A stretch of DNA of 64,000 bases from Rhodohalobacter sp. SW132 (lineage in GTDB: Bacteria; Bacteroidota; Rhodothermia; Balneolales; Balneolaceae). Location of the stretch: the NCBI RefSeq assembly GCF_003390325.1, contig NZ_QUOK01000001.1:930001-994000 (forward strand). The letters are read 5' to 3'. The position numbers and the translations under genes are program-made. Below the pieces are notes generated by a model. It did no database searches, was not told the DNA's origin, and saw only the letters and a list, made by a program, of their open reading frames with translations. Positions 7,144 to 15,368 of this stretch are shown piece after piece (the stretch's first letter is position 1; the number at the start of each line of letters is the position of its first letter).

Positions 7144-9243
7144 TTATTCAATTTCTCTTTCAAGATTTACTATCATTGGTAAGTTTGATCGTATCGCTTT
7201 TCCTGTTACAATTGCGTGATATTGCTTCAGATTGGGCAATGCTTGAACTAAATTTTTGCCAATATAATTACCTAAAAAGGTAAAACTAGTTTCGTCAAAA
7301 GCCTGGAAACAAATAATTGAATTACATTGGGTAAGCACTGTCTTTGAAACATTAGCTGTTCTTTGAGCGATAACCATTAAACCAACTCCATACTTTCTTC
7401 CCTGTAATGCAATTTGAGACATCTTATTTACTAGCGCCTTAGAACTACCATAATCTCCTAAATCTCCTAAAAAATTTGTCTCTGGAACTATAGTGTGTGC
7501 TTCTTCTAGTACCAAACACACCCGACTTCCTTTATTTTCTTTTGCATAATTAAACACGCTCTCTATAAAAAATTGAGTAAACTCTAAAATGAACGAAGTG
7601 TTTGATAATGCAGGTAGTTCAAATAAGCCCAGATTTTCTTCTCCTTCAATGAACTCTTTTACATACTCGTCAAGTTGACCTTGAATCTTTTTCTTTAATG
7701 CAAGTTCTTCCGCGGGCCTACGATTTAGAGCCTTTTCATGTTTATCCGCAAATGTCTCTTCGAGAGAACTTAATCCCTCAACTTTTATTAATTCAACTGG
7801 GTCTAATTCTTCTAAGTCAGTCTTGTATTCACCCGTAAAATCAATACAAATTACATTTGTATCTGTTTTTAATGATTTAATTATTTCTCTTGCTAGGAAG
7901 GACTTTCCAGAGCCTGTAACTCCTAATAACGCTAAATGATGGCTAACTGCTTCATTTAAGTTGATGATTGAAGGTAGATTTGTGTTGGGAATAGTACCTA
8001 ACTGGAATTCAGGATATTTGTACTCTTGAATCTCGATATTACTTGTATCAGCTTTAAAAATAGGAGTGTTAATAGATGGAACCCAACCAAACTTTTGGAA
8101 GGAAAGAAGGTCATTTTGCCATTCTCCTAGTTGAATTGCTTCTCCTTCGATAAATCCCGTCTCATTTTTACTTTCTAATTTTTCAAGTTCTGTTGTCCCA
8201 CTGATTACCTGATAAAACAGTCTATGACTGCCTACTTTTAGCTCCAATAAATCGCCTTCCTGAATGTCATCAGTTTGTTTTGAATATTCAAACTTTATAG
8301 AGCCAATAGATGATTTTTCAATGACCACACCAACGAAGTCTTTTACTCTAAGTGAATTAGACAATTCTTGTATTTCGCCAGGCTCAGTAATTTTATAGAC
8401 TACATTAGGCTTTAAGCCTGATAAATCATTTTTGATGGTTCCTAACTGAAGTACTTTGATCCATTTTTCCTGATTTAATAAATAGGTATCGAATACAATG
8501 CCTGCAATAGCATAAGCATCTGAGTCCTGCATTGAATACTTAAAGTTTAGAATATCAAATCGTTTAATACTCTTACTTCTATCTTCAAAAAGTTTAACTA
8601 AGAATATTTTCTTTGCTTGAACTCCGAAAATTTCTCCAACTGCATTTGATTGGACTTTCGATTGCTCTCTGAAAAAAGAATTATGAAGTGATTTTGAGTC
8701 GATAATTAAAACTAAGCCCCAAAGAATTACCATCGTAAAAAGATAGCTATCGCTAACTTGTTCTATTATTTCTGCTTTGTAAAGGATGAGAACAGAGATA
8801 AAAACAAAAGAGTAGAGAACTTTGCCCCGCCCGAGAAAAACTGCAATATTTTTAATGCTATTTGATAACTTATTCCTTGCTGATTCAGGGCTTTCATTAT
8901 CTGATGTGAGTGCAATGGCAATTATAGATAGGATGATTAAAATTCCGATTAAGGTAATTGTAGAATACCAAAGAGTATCGTTAGTAAATGAATCTTTTAT
9001 TGACACATATACAAGTAGTATAGGAATGGAATTAGTAATTACATTTTTTGGGGATGAATAGTATGGCTCGATGAACAGAATTGAGAAAAATAGCATGAAT
9101 AGTCCTGAATAAAACCAAATGTTTCTGGTTGAAGTGTCAGGTAGAAAGGAGTCAGTAAGCAGATAGTGAATTCCTATGAATAATACCGCACTAATTAAGA
9201 GAAGAATGAATCTATTGGTTATGAAGAACTTCAATTTAGCCAT
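7144..9243 (-). CDS. Membrane-anchored HerA/FtsK-type ATPase
   Basis: A 699-residue protein. Its N-terminus has about six hydrophobic segments (roughly 11-29, 45-60, 72-82, 92-113, 143-157, 168-182), so it is probably an inner-membrane protein. A middle region (200-420) contains a HerA-barrel-like beta-rich segment. The C-terminal half is a HerA-type ATPase: Walker A GVTGSGKS at 441-448, IDFTGEY after it, and a Walker B strand ending in LEEAHTIVPE, then the RKYGVGLMVIAQR sensor segment. HerA ATPases are hexameric DNA pumps and often pair with a nuclease or effector in anti-phage systems. Here the upstream neighbour on the same strand is a trypsin-like protease, so the two may form one system (inference). 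Confidence 0.85.
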   Translation of the reverse strand: MAKLKFFITNRFILLLISAVLFIGIHYLLTDSFLPDTSTRNIWFYSGLFMLFFSILFIEPYYSSPKNVITNSIPILLVYVSIKDSFTNDTLWYSTITLIGILIILSIIAIALTSDNESPESARNKLSNSIKNIAVFLGRGKVLYSFVFISVLILYKAEIIEQVSDSYLFTMVILWGLVLIIDSKSLHNSFFREQSKVQSNAVGEIFGVQAKKIFLVKLFEDRSKSIKRFDILNFKYSMQDSDAYAIAGIVFDTYLLNQEKWIKVLQLGTIKNDLSGLKPNVVYKITEPGEIQELSNSLRVKDFVGVVIEKSSIGSIKFEYSKQTDDIQEGDLLELKVGSHRLFYQVISGTTELEKLESKNETGFIEGEAIQLGEWQNDLLSFQKFGWVPSINTPIFKADTSNIEIQEYKYPEFQLGTIPNTNLPSIINLNEAVSHHLALLGVTGSGKSFLAREIIKSLKTDTNVICIDFTGEYKTDLEELDPVELIKVEGLSSLEETFADKHEKALNRRPAEELALKKKIQGQLDEYVKEFIEGEENLGLFELPALSNTSFILEFTQFFIESVFNYAKENKGSRVCLVLEEAHTIVPETNFLGDLGDYGSSKALVNKMSQIALQGRKYGVGLMVIAQRTANVSKTVLTQCNSIICFQAFDETSFTFLGNYIGKNLVQALPNLKQYHAIVTGKAIRSNLPMIVNLEREIE

Positions 9244-9321
9244 TTTATTTAGTCTTTAGATTCACTGTTCATTTCGATTTGAATCGTTTTCATTTTAGTC
9301 TGTTCGGTTTTTATGCATGAA

Positions 9322-9378
9322 GCACAACGTTCTGTGTATAGTATCGTAGTATCCCGAGGGTGCTATGCGCTATACGCA
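9322..9378. repeat. Palindromic sequence between protease and HerA-type genes
   Basis: The stretch starts GCACAACGTTCTG, then GTATAG ... CTATGCGCTATAC folds into an imperfect stem around CCCGAGGG. It lies directly 3' of the protease gene on the minus strand. It could be a weak terminator or another decayed recombination site like that at 6956-7048; there is no clear T-run on the minus strand close to the stem. Confidence 0.3.
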
Positions 9379-9422
9379 TTTTTGTAGTCTGTTTTTTTAA
9401 TATTTTATTGTTCCAAGGATAG

Positions 9423-10853
9423 TCATATTTTCAAAAAGAGAAACTGAAATCTTATTTCTTGGTATTCCTCAGATTGAATGTCATAAATGAAATTTACCCT
9501 ATAAAACGGTCTTACGTAGTGATCATACAACACGTTGATTCCGTCAGTTTCTTGATTGTAAAGACTACTTAAAGAAGTAATTAAATCTTTGTGAGATTCA
9601 TACTCATCCCTTGTAATTTTTAATTTGAGAACTGAGTTTCTAATGTTAAATAGAGCATCAATTCCAATAGTCCCATCATTTATTAGTTTGATTGATTCTA
9701 TGTTTAAATCTTCGAGGCCTCCCATGGTGGATGCCCCAATACAATCAAATAATTTTATAGTTTCAGTGTAATCCTTCTTCATTAGTGCTAAATCAAATGT
9801 TTTTTTATCAACGCTTGATAAGTAATTAAGTCCTTCTTCTTCTAAGAAATCTTCAAAATTATCGTATGAATAGTCATGAATATCATAATCATCAGTAGGA
9901 AATTTGATTCCCGCACTTTTCAATACTGACAACATTGAATCTGAACTTTGCTCTGGAAACTTCACCTTATATGAGCCTTCATCATCAAATCTCGCTGAGC
10001 CAATTAACTTTGCCCCGTTCTTTTTTATTGCAGTCTGTATTCCTGCGAGATTCTTTGGCCAATGATTTTCAGGCCAAGGGGAGTAAACTGTTGATGTTAG
10101 TGATGTCCAGATTAAGGAAACATAAGTTGGACTATTATTACCATTGTCATCTTCTAGACTTGAAGAAATAACACCCACAATTCTTCCTTCATCATTAAAG
10201 ACTGGGCCCCCACTCATTCCTCCGAAGGCTTCCATTGCAACTTCTATACAGGGTCCATTTATATGGCTACCTCTCCCTTGTAAATATTGCTCGGTAACAA
10301 GCCCAGAAGTGACGAAAAAAGATATGGTAGGAATACCATCATTGTGCGTTTCTCGATATCCTGTAGCCCAAAGTCGTTCATTGATTTTAGGTGCTGAAGC
10401 TTCTAAAGGAGCAAAGAAATAATCTTCCTTATCTGTAAACTTTGACAAGGGGGAATAGGATAAAATTCCAACATCGGTATATTTAGAAGGAGTGTTTTGA
10501 AAAGGAATTATTCCTATTGATACTTTTTCTTGAGTGTGAAAATCTATAGGAGTCCATATTCTCATACTATTTTCACTAGGGATCGAATATAGTAAAGCGC
10601 TCAAATTCTTCGTTTCTTCAATAACATGGGTAGCAGTTATACAGAGGCCAGGCGCTATCATTACACCACTACCAATAATTTTTTGCTTTTCATCGTCAAT
10701 AAAACCAATAGCAACAATTAGCCCTTTTAATGTCCATAGTTCGTGTTCACCAATACCATCAATTGCCATGAATTCAGGGCGAATCCATTTACACTGGCGA
10801 TCAAGAGCCATGGTTTCAGGGTGTTCAATTTTTTTTTGAATTGACTTTTCCAT
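9423..10853 (-). CDS. Trypsin-like serine protease with C-terminal helical region
   Basis: About 476 residues. The N-terminal ~250 residues are a chymotrypsin-fold protease with the complete triad: H76 in ITATHVIE, D127 in YTDVGIL and S214 in GGMSGGPV (numbered from the 10853 ATG). GSGVMIAPG precedes the histidine, as in S1/HtrA-like enzymes. There is no obvious signal peptide and no PDZ domain, so it is probably cytoplasmic. The remaining ~200 residues are acidic and unrecognised and may be the sensor or partner-binding part. An ATG at 10892 would add 13 cysteine-rich residues; I prefer the inner start. The promoter-like leader at 11062-11121 lies about 210 bp upstream. Proteases of this fold occur as effectors in anti-phage systems. 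Confidence 0.82.
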   Translation of the reverse strand: MEKSIQKKIEHPETMALDRQCKWIRPEFMAIDGIGEHELWTLKGLIVAIGFIDDEKQKIIGSGVMIAPGLCITATHVIEETKNLSALLYSIPSENSMRIWTPIDFHTQEKVSIGIIPFQNTPSKYTDVGILSYSPLSKFTDKEDYFFAPLEASAPKINERLWATGYRETHNDGIPTISFFVTSGLVTEQYLQGRGSHINGPCIEVAMEAFGGMSGGPVFNDEGRIVGVISSSLEDDNGNNSPTYVSLIWTSLTSTVYSPWPENHWPKNLAGIQTAIKKNGAKLIGSARFDDEGSYKVKFPEQSSDSMLSVLKSAGIKFPTDDYDIHDYSYDNFEDFLEEEGLNYLSSVDKKTFDLALMKKDYTETIKLFDCIGASTMGGLEDLNIESIKLINDGTIGIDALFNIRNSVLKLKITRDEYESHKDLITSLSSLYNQETDGINVLYDHYVRPFYRVNFIYDIQSEEYQEIRFQFLFLKI

Positions 10854-11061
10854 ATTTGACAATAGACTGCAACATTGGCATATGACCAACACTCTTGAGG
10901 TTATCCTAGCTTCTTACACAAGTTTTATTCATGTTATTCTTGAAATATTGAGGATAAAATGAAGAAATGGGAGTCAACATCAAAGTATGAACATCAGCTT
11001 ATCCTTGTGATAATTCAGCTTTTGGTTTTGCATTAGCTCTATAACATGTATTTCTCTTAGA

Positions 11062-11121
11062 GGCTCTCAGCCCTCCAATTAGTCGAATAGTAAGCGAATT
11101 ATCTATATCCTACAAATCGTG
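11062..11121 (-). promoter_or_regulatory. Shared promoter-like leader, copy A (protease-HerA operon)
   Basis: On the minus strand it reads CACGATTTGTAGGA, a 16-20 bp spacer, TTACTATTCGAC and GGGCTGAGAGCC. TTTG and TACTATTCG separated by 20 bp fit the Bacteroidota housekeeping promoter (TTTG at -33, TA-N2-TTTG at -7) fairly well. The same blocks recur at 46629-46684 and 47580-47640 ahead of unrelated genes. Confidence 0.55.
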
Positions 11122-11212
11122 ACCAAAAAAAGTCCAGGTACTGTTTATCGGCAGATTCAGAATGTTTAAATAAAACGCGTTATAAAATTGAGGGAGTCAT
11201 CAACTCAATTTT

Positions 11213-11560
11213 TTCCCTGCTTGCCGACAGCAGAAAAATCCATATAGATGGGGATTGTACCGGAAAGTAAATTGGTCAGTAAAAGAAAACTCAAAGGGCG
11301 AATAATTTTACACAACGCTTTCCACACCATTACGGGTTTCATGGGATTGGCTAAATAGGACAGCGGAGTTAGTGTGGGTTGAATTCACTCAATAATTTTA
11401 AACACAAAATAGAAGTCCTGCGCTCAAAAAAAGATCCAAACTTGAAAATAGTATGATTTTTGAGTCTGAAGCTATAAGCTTTTTAACTGTCCCCTGCCTG
11501 TCCCTGGATAATTAAAGAGAATATACACAAACAAAAAAACCCAACCACTTGTAAGTAATT
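11213..11560 (-). repeat. Diverged direct repeat of element end (left copy)
   Basis: This stretch aligns with 47751-48060. Shared blocks include CCCTGC near the start, GCAGAAAAATCCA, GGAAAGTAAATT, CTCAAAGG, AATTTTAC, GTTTCAT and, near the end, ACTGTCCCCTGCCTGTCCCT. Both copies end at a tRNA-Asp 3' end. It therefore marks the end of an older, related element whose cargo would be the protease and HerA-type genes. Confidence 0.65.
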
Positions 11561-11570
11561 GGGCTTCAGT

Positions 11571-11631
11571 GCGATCCGGACGAGATTCGAACTCGCGACC
11601 TTCCCGAAGCATCGGGACAGGCGTTCTAACC
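11571..11631 (-). pseudogene. tRNA-Asp 3' fragment with altered anticodon arm (1)
   Basis: The minus strand carries the T arm and acceptor 3' strand of the tRNA-Asp at 48111-48184 (GCGAGTTCGAATCTCGTCCGGATC) and part of its D-arm side (GGTTAGAACGCCTG). The anticodon stem is replaced by a CCCGATGCTTCGGGA hairpin and the 5' half is missing, so it cannot be a working tRNA. It is one of three such tails and marks a past attachment site. A terminator-like hairpin lies just beyond its 3' end. Confidence 0.75.
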
Positions 11632-11647
11632 GCCAAATTCTGACTGT

Positions 11648-11917
11648 TTAATCGGTTACCTCTCGCAAGTTAATTTCACCTGAAATCACCTTTTCAATTA
11701 CTTTCCTGCTCTTCATCCGCTTCAGCCAGTTTTCAGCTTTCATTGCTTCACTTCGGGTGCCGAAATCAATTGCCTTCTTCAGCTCCCAGGGAACACCTCG
11801 CTTTGTTGCCAACGATCTCCCCTCGTTATGCCTTCTACACCGATCTTTCAGATCCTGGGCATGCCCGGTGTAATATTGATCAATCCGTTGGCTATAAAGG
11901 ATGTAAACTGTATACAT
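11648..11917 (-). CDS. GIY-YIG nuclease-like protein, copy 1
   Basis: An 89-residue single-domain GIY-YIG protein (UvrC N-terminal/UPF0213-like). The motif reads VYIL...YYTGH at residues 4-19, followed by a conserved R near 26, H30-N31 and the catalytic-type glutamate in SEAMKAENWLKR near 57-62. Short stand-alone members are common in Bacteroidota, often near tRNA genes; cellular roles are mostly unknown. The start is MYTVYILY, with AAGGGGAAG upstream; the longer open frame runs into the upstream tRNA tail and is not used. Its near-identical copy is at 12064-12333. Confidence 0.85.
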   Translation of the reverse strand: MYTVYILYSQRIDQYYTGHAQDLKDRCRRHNEGRSLATKRGVPWELKKAIDFGTRSEAMKAENWLKRMKSRKVIEKVISGEINLREVTD

Positions 11918-11986
11918 GATAATTCTTCCCCTTGATGGATACCCCACAAACAAAAAAAGCCACCCACAATGTGAGCAGCTTTTTAT

Positions 11987-12047
11987 GCGATCCGGACGAG
12001 ATTCGAACTCGCGACCTTCCCGAAGCATCGGGACAGGCGTTCTAACC
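11987..12047 (-). pseudogene. tRNA-Asp 3' fragment with altered anticodon arm (2)
   Basis: A second, nearly identical copy of the tail described at 11571-11631, including the CCCGATGCTTCGGG hairpin in place of the anticodon stem. It lies 70 bp upstream of the start of GIY-YIG copy 1 and just past the stop of copy 2. Confidence 0.75.
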
Positions 12048-12063
12048 GCCAAATTCTGACTGT

Positions 12064-12333
12064 TTAATCGGTTACCTCTCGCAAGTTAATTTCACCTGAA
12101 ATCACCTTTTCAATTACTTTCCTGCTCTTCATTCGTTTCAGCCAGTTTTCAGCTTTCATTGCTTCACTTCGGGTCTCAAAACCAATTGCCTTCTTCAGTT
12201 CCCAGGGAACACCTCGCTTTGTTGCCAATGACCTTCCCTCGTTGTGCCTTTTAAACCGATCTTTCAGATCCTGGGCATGCCCGGTGTAATATTGATTAAT
12301 CCGTTGGCTATAAAGGATGTAAACTGTATACAT
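12064..12333 (-). CDS. GIY-YIG nuclease-like protein, copy 2
   Basis: Same 89-residue protein as copy 1 with a handful of substitutions (for example N13 for D13, FKRH for CRRH, GFETRS for DFGTRS). All motif residues are kept, so both copies could be active. It is the tRNA-proximal copy, next to the attachment repeat. A terminator stands between the tRNA tail and this gene, so it needs its own promoter; AAGGGGAAG is a likely ribosome-binding site. Confidence 0.85.
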   Translation of the reverse strand: MYTVYILYSQRINQYYTGHAQDLKDRFKRHNEGRSLATKRGVPWELKKAIGFETRSEAMKAENWLKRMKSRKVIEKVISGEINLREVTD

Positions 12334-12367
12334 GATAATTCTTCCCCTTGATGGATACCCCACAAAC

Positions 12368-12399
12368 AAAAAAAGCCACTCACAATGTGAGCAGCTTTT
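12368..12399 (-). terminator. Intrinsic terminator after tRNA-Asp tail
   Basis: On the minus strand AAAGCTGCTCACATTGTGAG pairs as CTCAC/GTGAG extended by GC/GC and is followed by TGGCTTTTTTT. It would have ended tRNA-Asp transcription before the element inserted. The same hairpin is repeated at about 11952-11985 in the tandem unit. Confidence 0.65.
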
Positions 12400-12444
12400 C
12401 AGCGATCCGGACGAGATTCGAACTCGCGACCTCCTGCGTGACAG
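12397..12444 (-). repeat. attL: detached tRNA-Asp 3' end (48-bp direct repeat)
   Basis: These 48 bp are identical to 48105-48152: the tRNA-Asp 3' flank, acceptor strand, T arm, variable region and half of the anticodon arm up to GTGACAG. Sequence diverges on both sides. The integrase gene starts 182 bp further right. This is the classical duplication left when a tyrosine recombinase inserts an element into a tRNA gene. Confidence 0.9.
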
Positions 12445-12625
12445 TCAGAATAAAGGCTACTCCATTGCATATCAATTAGTAACTTTCAGTAACTATAAAT
12501 TATTGTCTAACAACGATTTAAGCGTTACTTTGAATAACGATAATTAACAGTGTACAACTGACTTACACTGTCCCCTGGCTGTCCCCGGAAGATTGAATTC
12601 GTAAAGTTAAACACATAACATATTA

Positions 12626-13807
12626 ATGCCGATAAAGAAACTTAGTCATACTTTTATAAAGAAACTGAAAAACCCAAGGACAAGAATCGAGTATTCTGAT
12701 ACGGTTGTCGATGGATTAGTTTTAAGAGTTACAAAGACTGGTCACAAATCCTTTTGTTTTAGATATGGTGCGTCTGGTAAAAGATATACGATAGGTAAAT
12801 TTCCAACTCTTGGTTTAGCAGATGCAAGAAAGGTATCTAAGAAATTAGCTATAGATGTGGCCATGGGTATTGACCCCATGAAGAAAAGAAAACAGAAAGA
12901 GCGAGATGACAAGAACACTTTTAATAATCTGACAGCAAATTTCATCAAATATTACACACCATCGCTTAGGCCAAAGACTAAATATGAATATGAAAGAATT
13001 ATTAATAAAGAGCTTATTCCTGAATTTGGTAGCTCCAAGTTAAAAGACATAACTAGAGCTGAAATCCAAAAGTTTTTAGATCGTGTTGCCGATAAAAGAG
13101 ACAAAGCAACGATGTCAAACAGAATAAGGTCTGTTTTATCAAGATTATTCTCTTATGCAATTGACCGGGGGATGACTGAAAACAACCCGGTTATATCAAT
13201 ACCGCCGCGAAAAAAAGGTGAAAATAAAAGAGAGCGTTATTACTCAGAAAAGGAAATAAAGAAACTGTGGAGTGCTTTTGAACAAGAATCTGAACCCATA
13301 CAGTCGCTTTTTAAAATATTACTGCTGTGTGGACAAAGAAAGGGCGAAACCAGTAGAATGAGATGGAGTGATATAGAAAGTGGTGTATGGACTATTCCCT
13401 CCAAAGATTCGAAATCGAACAGGGAACACCGTGTACCATTATCCTCAACTAGTAAAAACATAATAGGTTCACTTAAATCTCACAATGGACATAGTGATTA
13501 TGTATTCAAATCGCCTGTTATGGAGAACGACCCAATACAATGGTTTAAACGAGCTGTGGATCGAATTCAAGAAGAATCAAAAGTATCCGATTTCAGAATA
13601 CATGACTTGAGAAGAACTGCAGCCACTTACATGGCACAATTAAAAATCGACAGAACTGTTTTGGGAAAAATATTAAACCACAAAGGATTATCTGGTGATA
13701 GCCAAATCACAGCTATTTATGACAGATATTCATATATGGAGGAAAAACGAGAAGCTATAGAATTGTGGAACAACTACTTATTAACAAAAATCCTTACCAA
13801 GAATTAA
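12626..13807 (+). CDS. int: Tyrosine-type site-specific integrase
   Basis: A 393-residue integrase of the P4-like type. It has an N-terminal arm-binding DUF4102-like domain (about 1-85), a SAM-like core-binding domain (about 100-185), and a catalytic domain with R in LCGQRKGETSR, K in DSKSNREHRVPL, the HDLRRTAATY box, H in ILNHKGL and the nucleophile in YDRYSYM. It should catalyse insertion into the 3' end of tRNA-Asp. The gene reads away from attL, and an unknown gene follows 4 bp downstream, so the two are probably co-transcribed. Confidence 0.95.
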   Translation: MPIKKLSHTFIKKLKNPRTRIEYSDTVVDGLVLRVTKTGHKSFCFRYGASGKRYTIGKFPTLGLADARKVSKKLAIDVAMGIDPMKKRKQKERDDKNTFNNLTANFIKYYTPSLRPKTKYEYERIINKELIPEFGSSKLKDITRAEIQKFLDRVADKRDKATMSNRIRSVLSRLFSYAIDRGMTENNPVISIPPRKKGENKRERYYSEKEIKKLWSAFEQESEPIQSLFKILLLCGQRKGETSRMRWSDIESGVWTIPSKDSKSNREHRVPLSSTSKNIIGSLKSHNGHSDYVFKSPVMENDPIQWFKRAVDRIQEESKVSDFRIHDLRRTAATYMAQLKIDRTVLGKILNHKGLSGDSQITAIYDRYSYMEEKREAIELWNNYLLTKILTKN

Positions 13808-13811
13808 CTGT

Positions 13812-14765
13812 ATGCTTTTAGAAAAACACGACTACAATGAAATCCTTCAACACTATTACGACGAATATAAAGAATCATCAGACTTTAAAAACGATAATGT
13901 TCTCACTACGAATTACAAGCTTCTTAATAATAGAAACTATATTGATGAACAAATTAAAAACAAATTAAGCGAATTCAACGAGGAGATAGAACGCTTTGAA
14001 AATATTTATTTAGATGATTTGCTTACTATACCATTCCAGAGAAATAAATATAAATTAGATAATAGAGATTCTATAGACTGGTCAGCAAAGCAGTTTATGG
14101 AAGATTTCACTTCAATTACACTTAACAGCGAGTATTTCTCTCTACTTTCCAGAATTCATAATTCTATAAAAAAAGTAAAACGTAAAATTGAATACATAGT
14201 GGAGGAAGGTACTTTTATATCAATAAAACATGAAGTAGAGACTCTCAGGGATTTATTTAATGAAATTTCAAATATGGAGATAGATCCAATTTGGTCTCAT
14301 GAAACGCTTAAAATTAGTAAGATCTCATCGGTAGATCTTCATCATTTTTCTTTAGGTTCAATAACAAGTTTATATGACGACCTGGTAGATCTAACATTAA
14401 GATGGTGGGCGCTAAAATTCTTACTAAATTTTAATTTCGAATCAATTTCATTCATAGAGAATAAACGCAATATCAATCTTTTAGAAATGGGTTCTCAACT
14501 CCCTGAAATGAGTGCTTTCGATTTACATAAGCGTAAACTTATGCCTTGGCTGATAGAATTACTGATCGAAGAAAATACTAATCCAAAGGTACTTGTAAAC
14601 TATGACTTGTATAAAAAGGATGGTTCTTTAAATATATCTGGAATTGCTGGATATCTAAAAGAAGATAATGCGGACGAAATCGAAGTATCTGCCGACTATA
14701 TAAGAACAGATATCTTGCCAAAATTATTAGATCATAAAGAGTTCAATCATTTAGTAAGAAACTAA
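13812..14765 (+). CDS. Unknown protein co-transcribed with the integrase
   Basis: A 317-residue, AT-rich-coded protein that I do not recognise. It is rich in charged helices and has predicted coiled-coil-like stretches (about 40-75 and 110-150); no signal peptide or clear membrane segment. It follows the integrase by 4 bp, so it may be an integrase accessory or an element-specific factor. A diverged, frameshifted copy of its last ~35 codons plus its downstream hairpin region is found at 15369-15530, showing a partial duplication. Confidence 0.6.
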   Translation: MLLEKHDYNEILQHYYDEYKESSDFKNDNVLTTNYKLLNNRNYIDEQIKNKLSEFNEEIERFENIYLDDLLTIPFQRNKYKLDNRDSIDWSAKQFMEDFTSITLNSEYFSLLSRIHNSIKKVKRKIEYIVEEGTFISIKHEVETLRDLFNEISNMEIDPIWSHETLKISKISSVDLHHFSLGSITSLYDDLVDLTLRWWALKFLLNFNFESISFIENKRNINLLEMGSQLPEMSAFDLHKRKLMPWLIELLIEENTNPKVLVNYDLYKKDGSLNISGIAGYLKEDNADEIEVSADYIRTDILPKLLDHKEFNHLVRN

Positions 14766-14818
14766 CTATTTGGTGATGGGGGGAGATGGGTTTTACTCAA
14801 ATCCCCTGTTCTTCTGAC
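14762..14818 (+). repeat. Duplicated 3' flank of the 13812 gene, copy 1
   Basis: CTAACTATTTGG, then GAGATGGGTTTTACTCAAATCCCCTG..CTTCTGA in part, recurs at 15474-15530. GGGGA...TCCCC arms around the T-run could act as a terminator for the integrase operon. Confidence 0.5.
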
Positions 14819-15368
14819 TTCCGCATTGGGACACCCTGTTCGAATGTTTAATACTTCAGCAAATGTTTCTTACTCTCACTCAAGTTCATTATTTGCTGAA
14901 TTCCATCATATTTTAACTGTGTGGCCATATTTATGGTAAAATGGTTAATTGATATTAACGGCTAAATCAAGATATCTCTCCAGTTAGCTTGCTCACCAAA
15001 TAGCACAGCCTGGACAAAACCAGGTTGTGAAACAGCTTATCGTCAATTTGGCTAAAGCCAACTTGTTAAAAGAGTTTACCAATCAACAGCTCCAGTTCCG
15101 GCCCCCTATTTTTTATAAGTATTGAATGCAAATGTATTTCATCGTGACAAATCGAGTTCAGATTGCACTGCATTATGGCTGAGCCACTGATGATACCGTC
15201 GAACAAACTGATCTACTTGTTCAGAATCCGCCGAACCTCCTGGGGTTTTATGCCATTGTAGCTACCATAACTATTGTCAATGAACTGAATGAAAACAGAT
15301 GCATCCATTTTCAATGGATTTTTCGCGTGTAAACATATCCCATAAATACACTAAAAGGTGCGGACGTC
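14819..15368. other. Gene-free stretch
   Basis: About 550 bp without a credible gene on either strand. It is AT-rich and contains short inverted pairs (for example GGCTAAAGCCAACTTG and CCTGGACAAAACCAGG), but nothing I can name. It separates two copies of a repeated 3' flank, so it may be the scar of a lost gene. Confidence 0.4.

Larger units (their letters stand above)
10854..11570. other. Gene-free leader and spacer between protease gene and tRNA-Asp remnant
   Basis: No credible open frame. It contains, reading on the minus strand from the tRNA remnant: a terminator-like GCCCAA...TTGGGTTTTTTT hairpin, a spacer homologous to 47751-48060, and a promoter-like leader at 11062-11121. The whole block from 11043 to 11570 is a diverged copy of 47577-48110. 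Confidence 0.6.
11571..12401. repeat. Two-copy tandem duplication, unit about 416 bp
   Basis: The unit is tRNA-Asp tail, GIY-YIG gene, and terminator hairpin. Successive GCGATCC tRNA ends fall at 11571, 11987 and 12402, giving periods of 416 and 415 bp. The two units are nearly identical, so the duplication is recent. A third tRNA tail at 12397-12444 closes the array at the element boundary. Confidence 0.85.

Noticed and set aside
12397-12444. Functional second tRNA-Asp at the left boundary
   Set aside because: Only the 3' part is present; the D arm, half of the anticodon arm and the 5' acceptor strand are missing.
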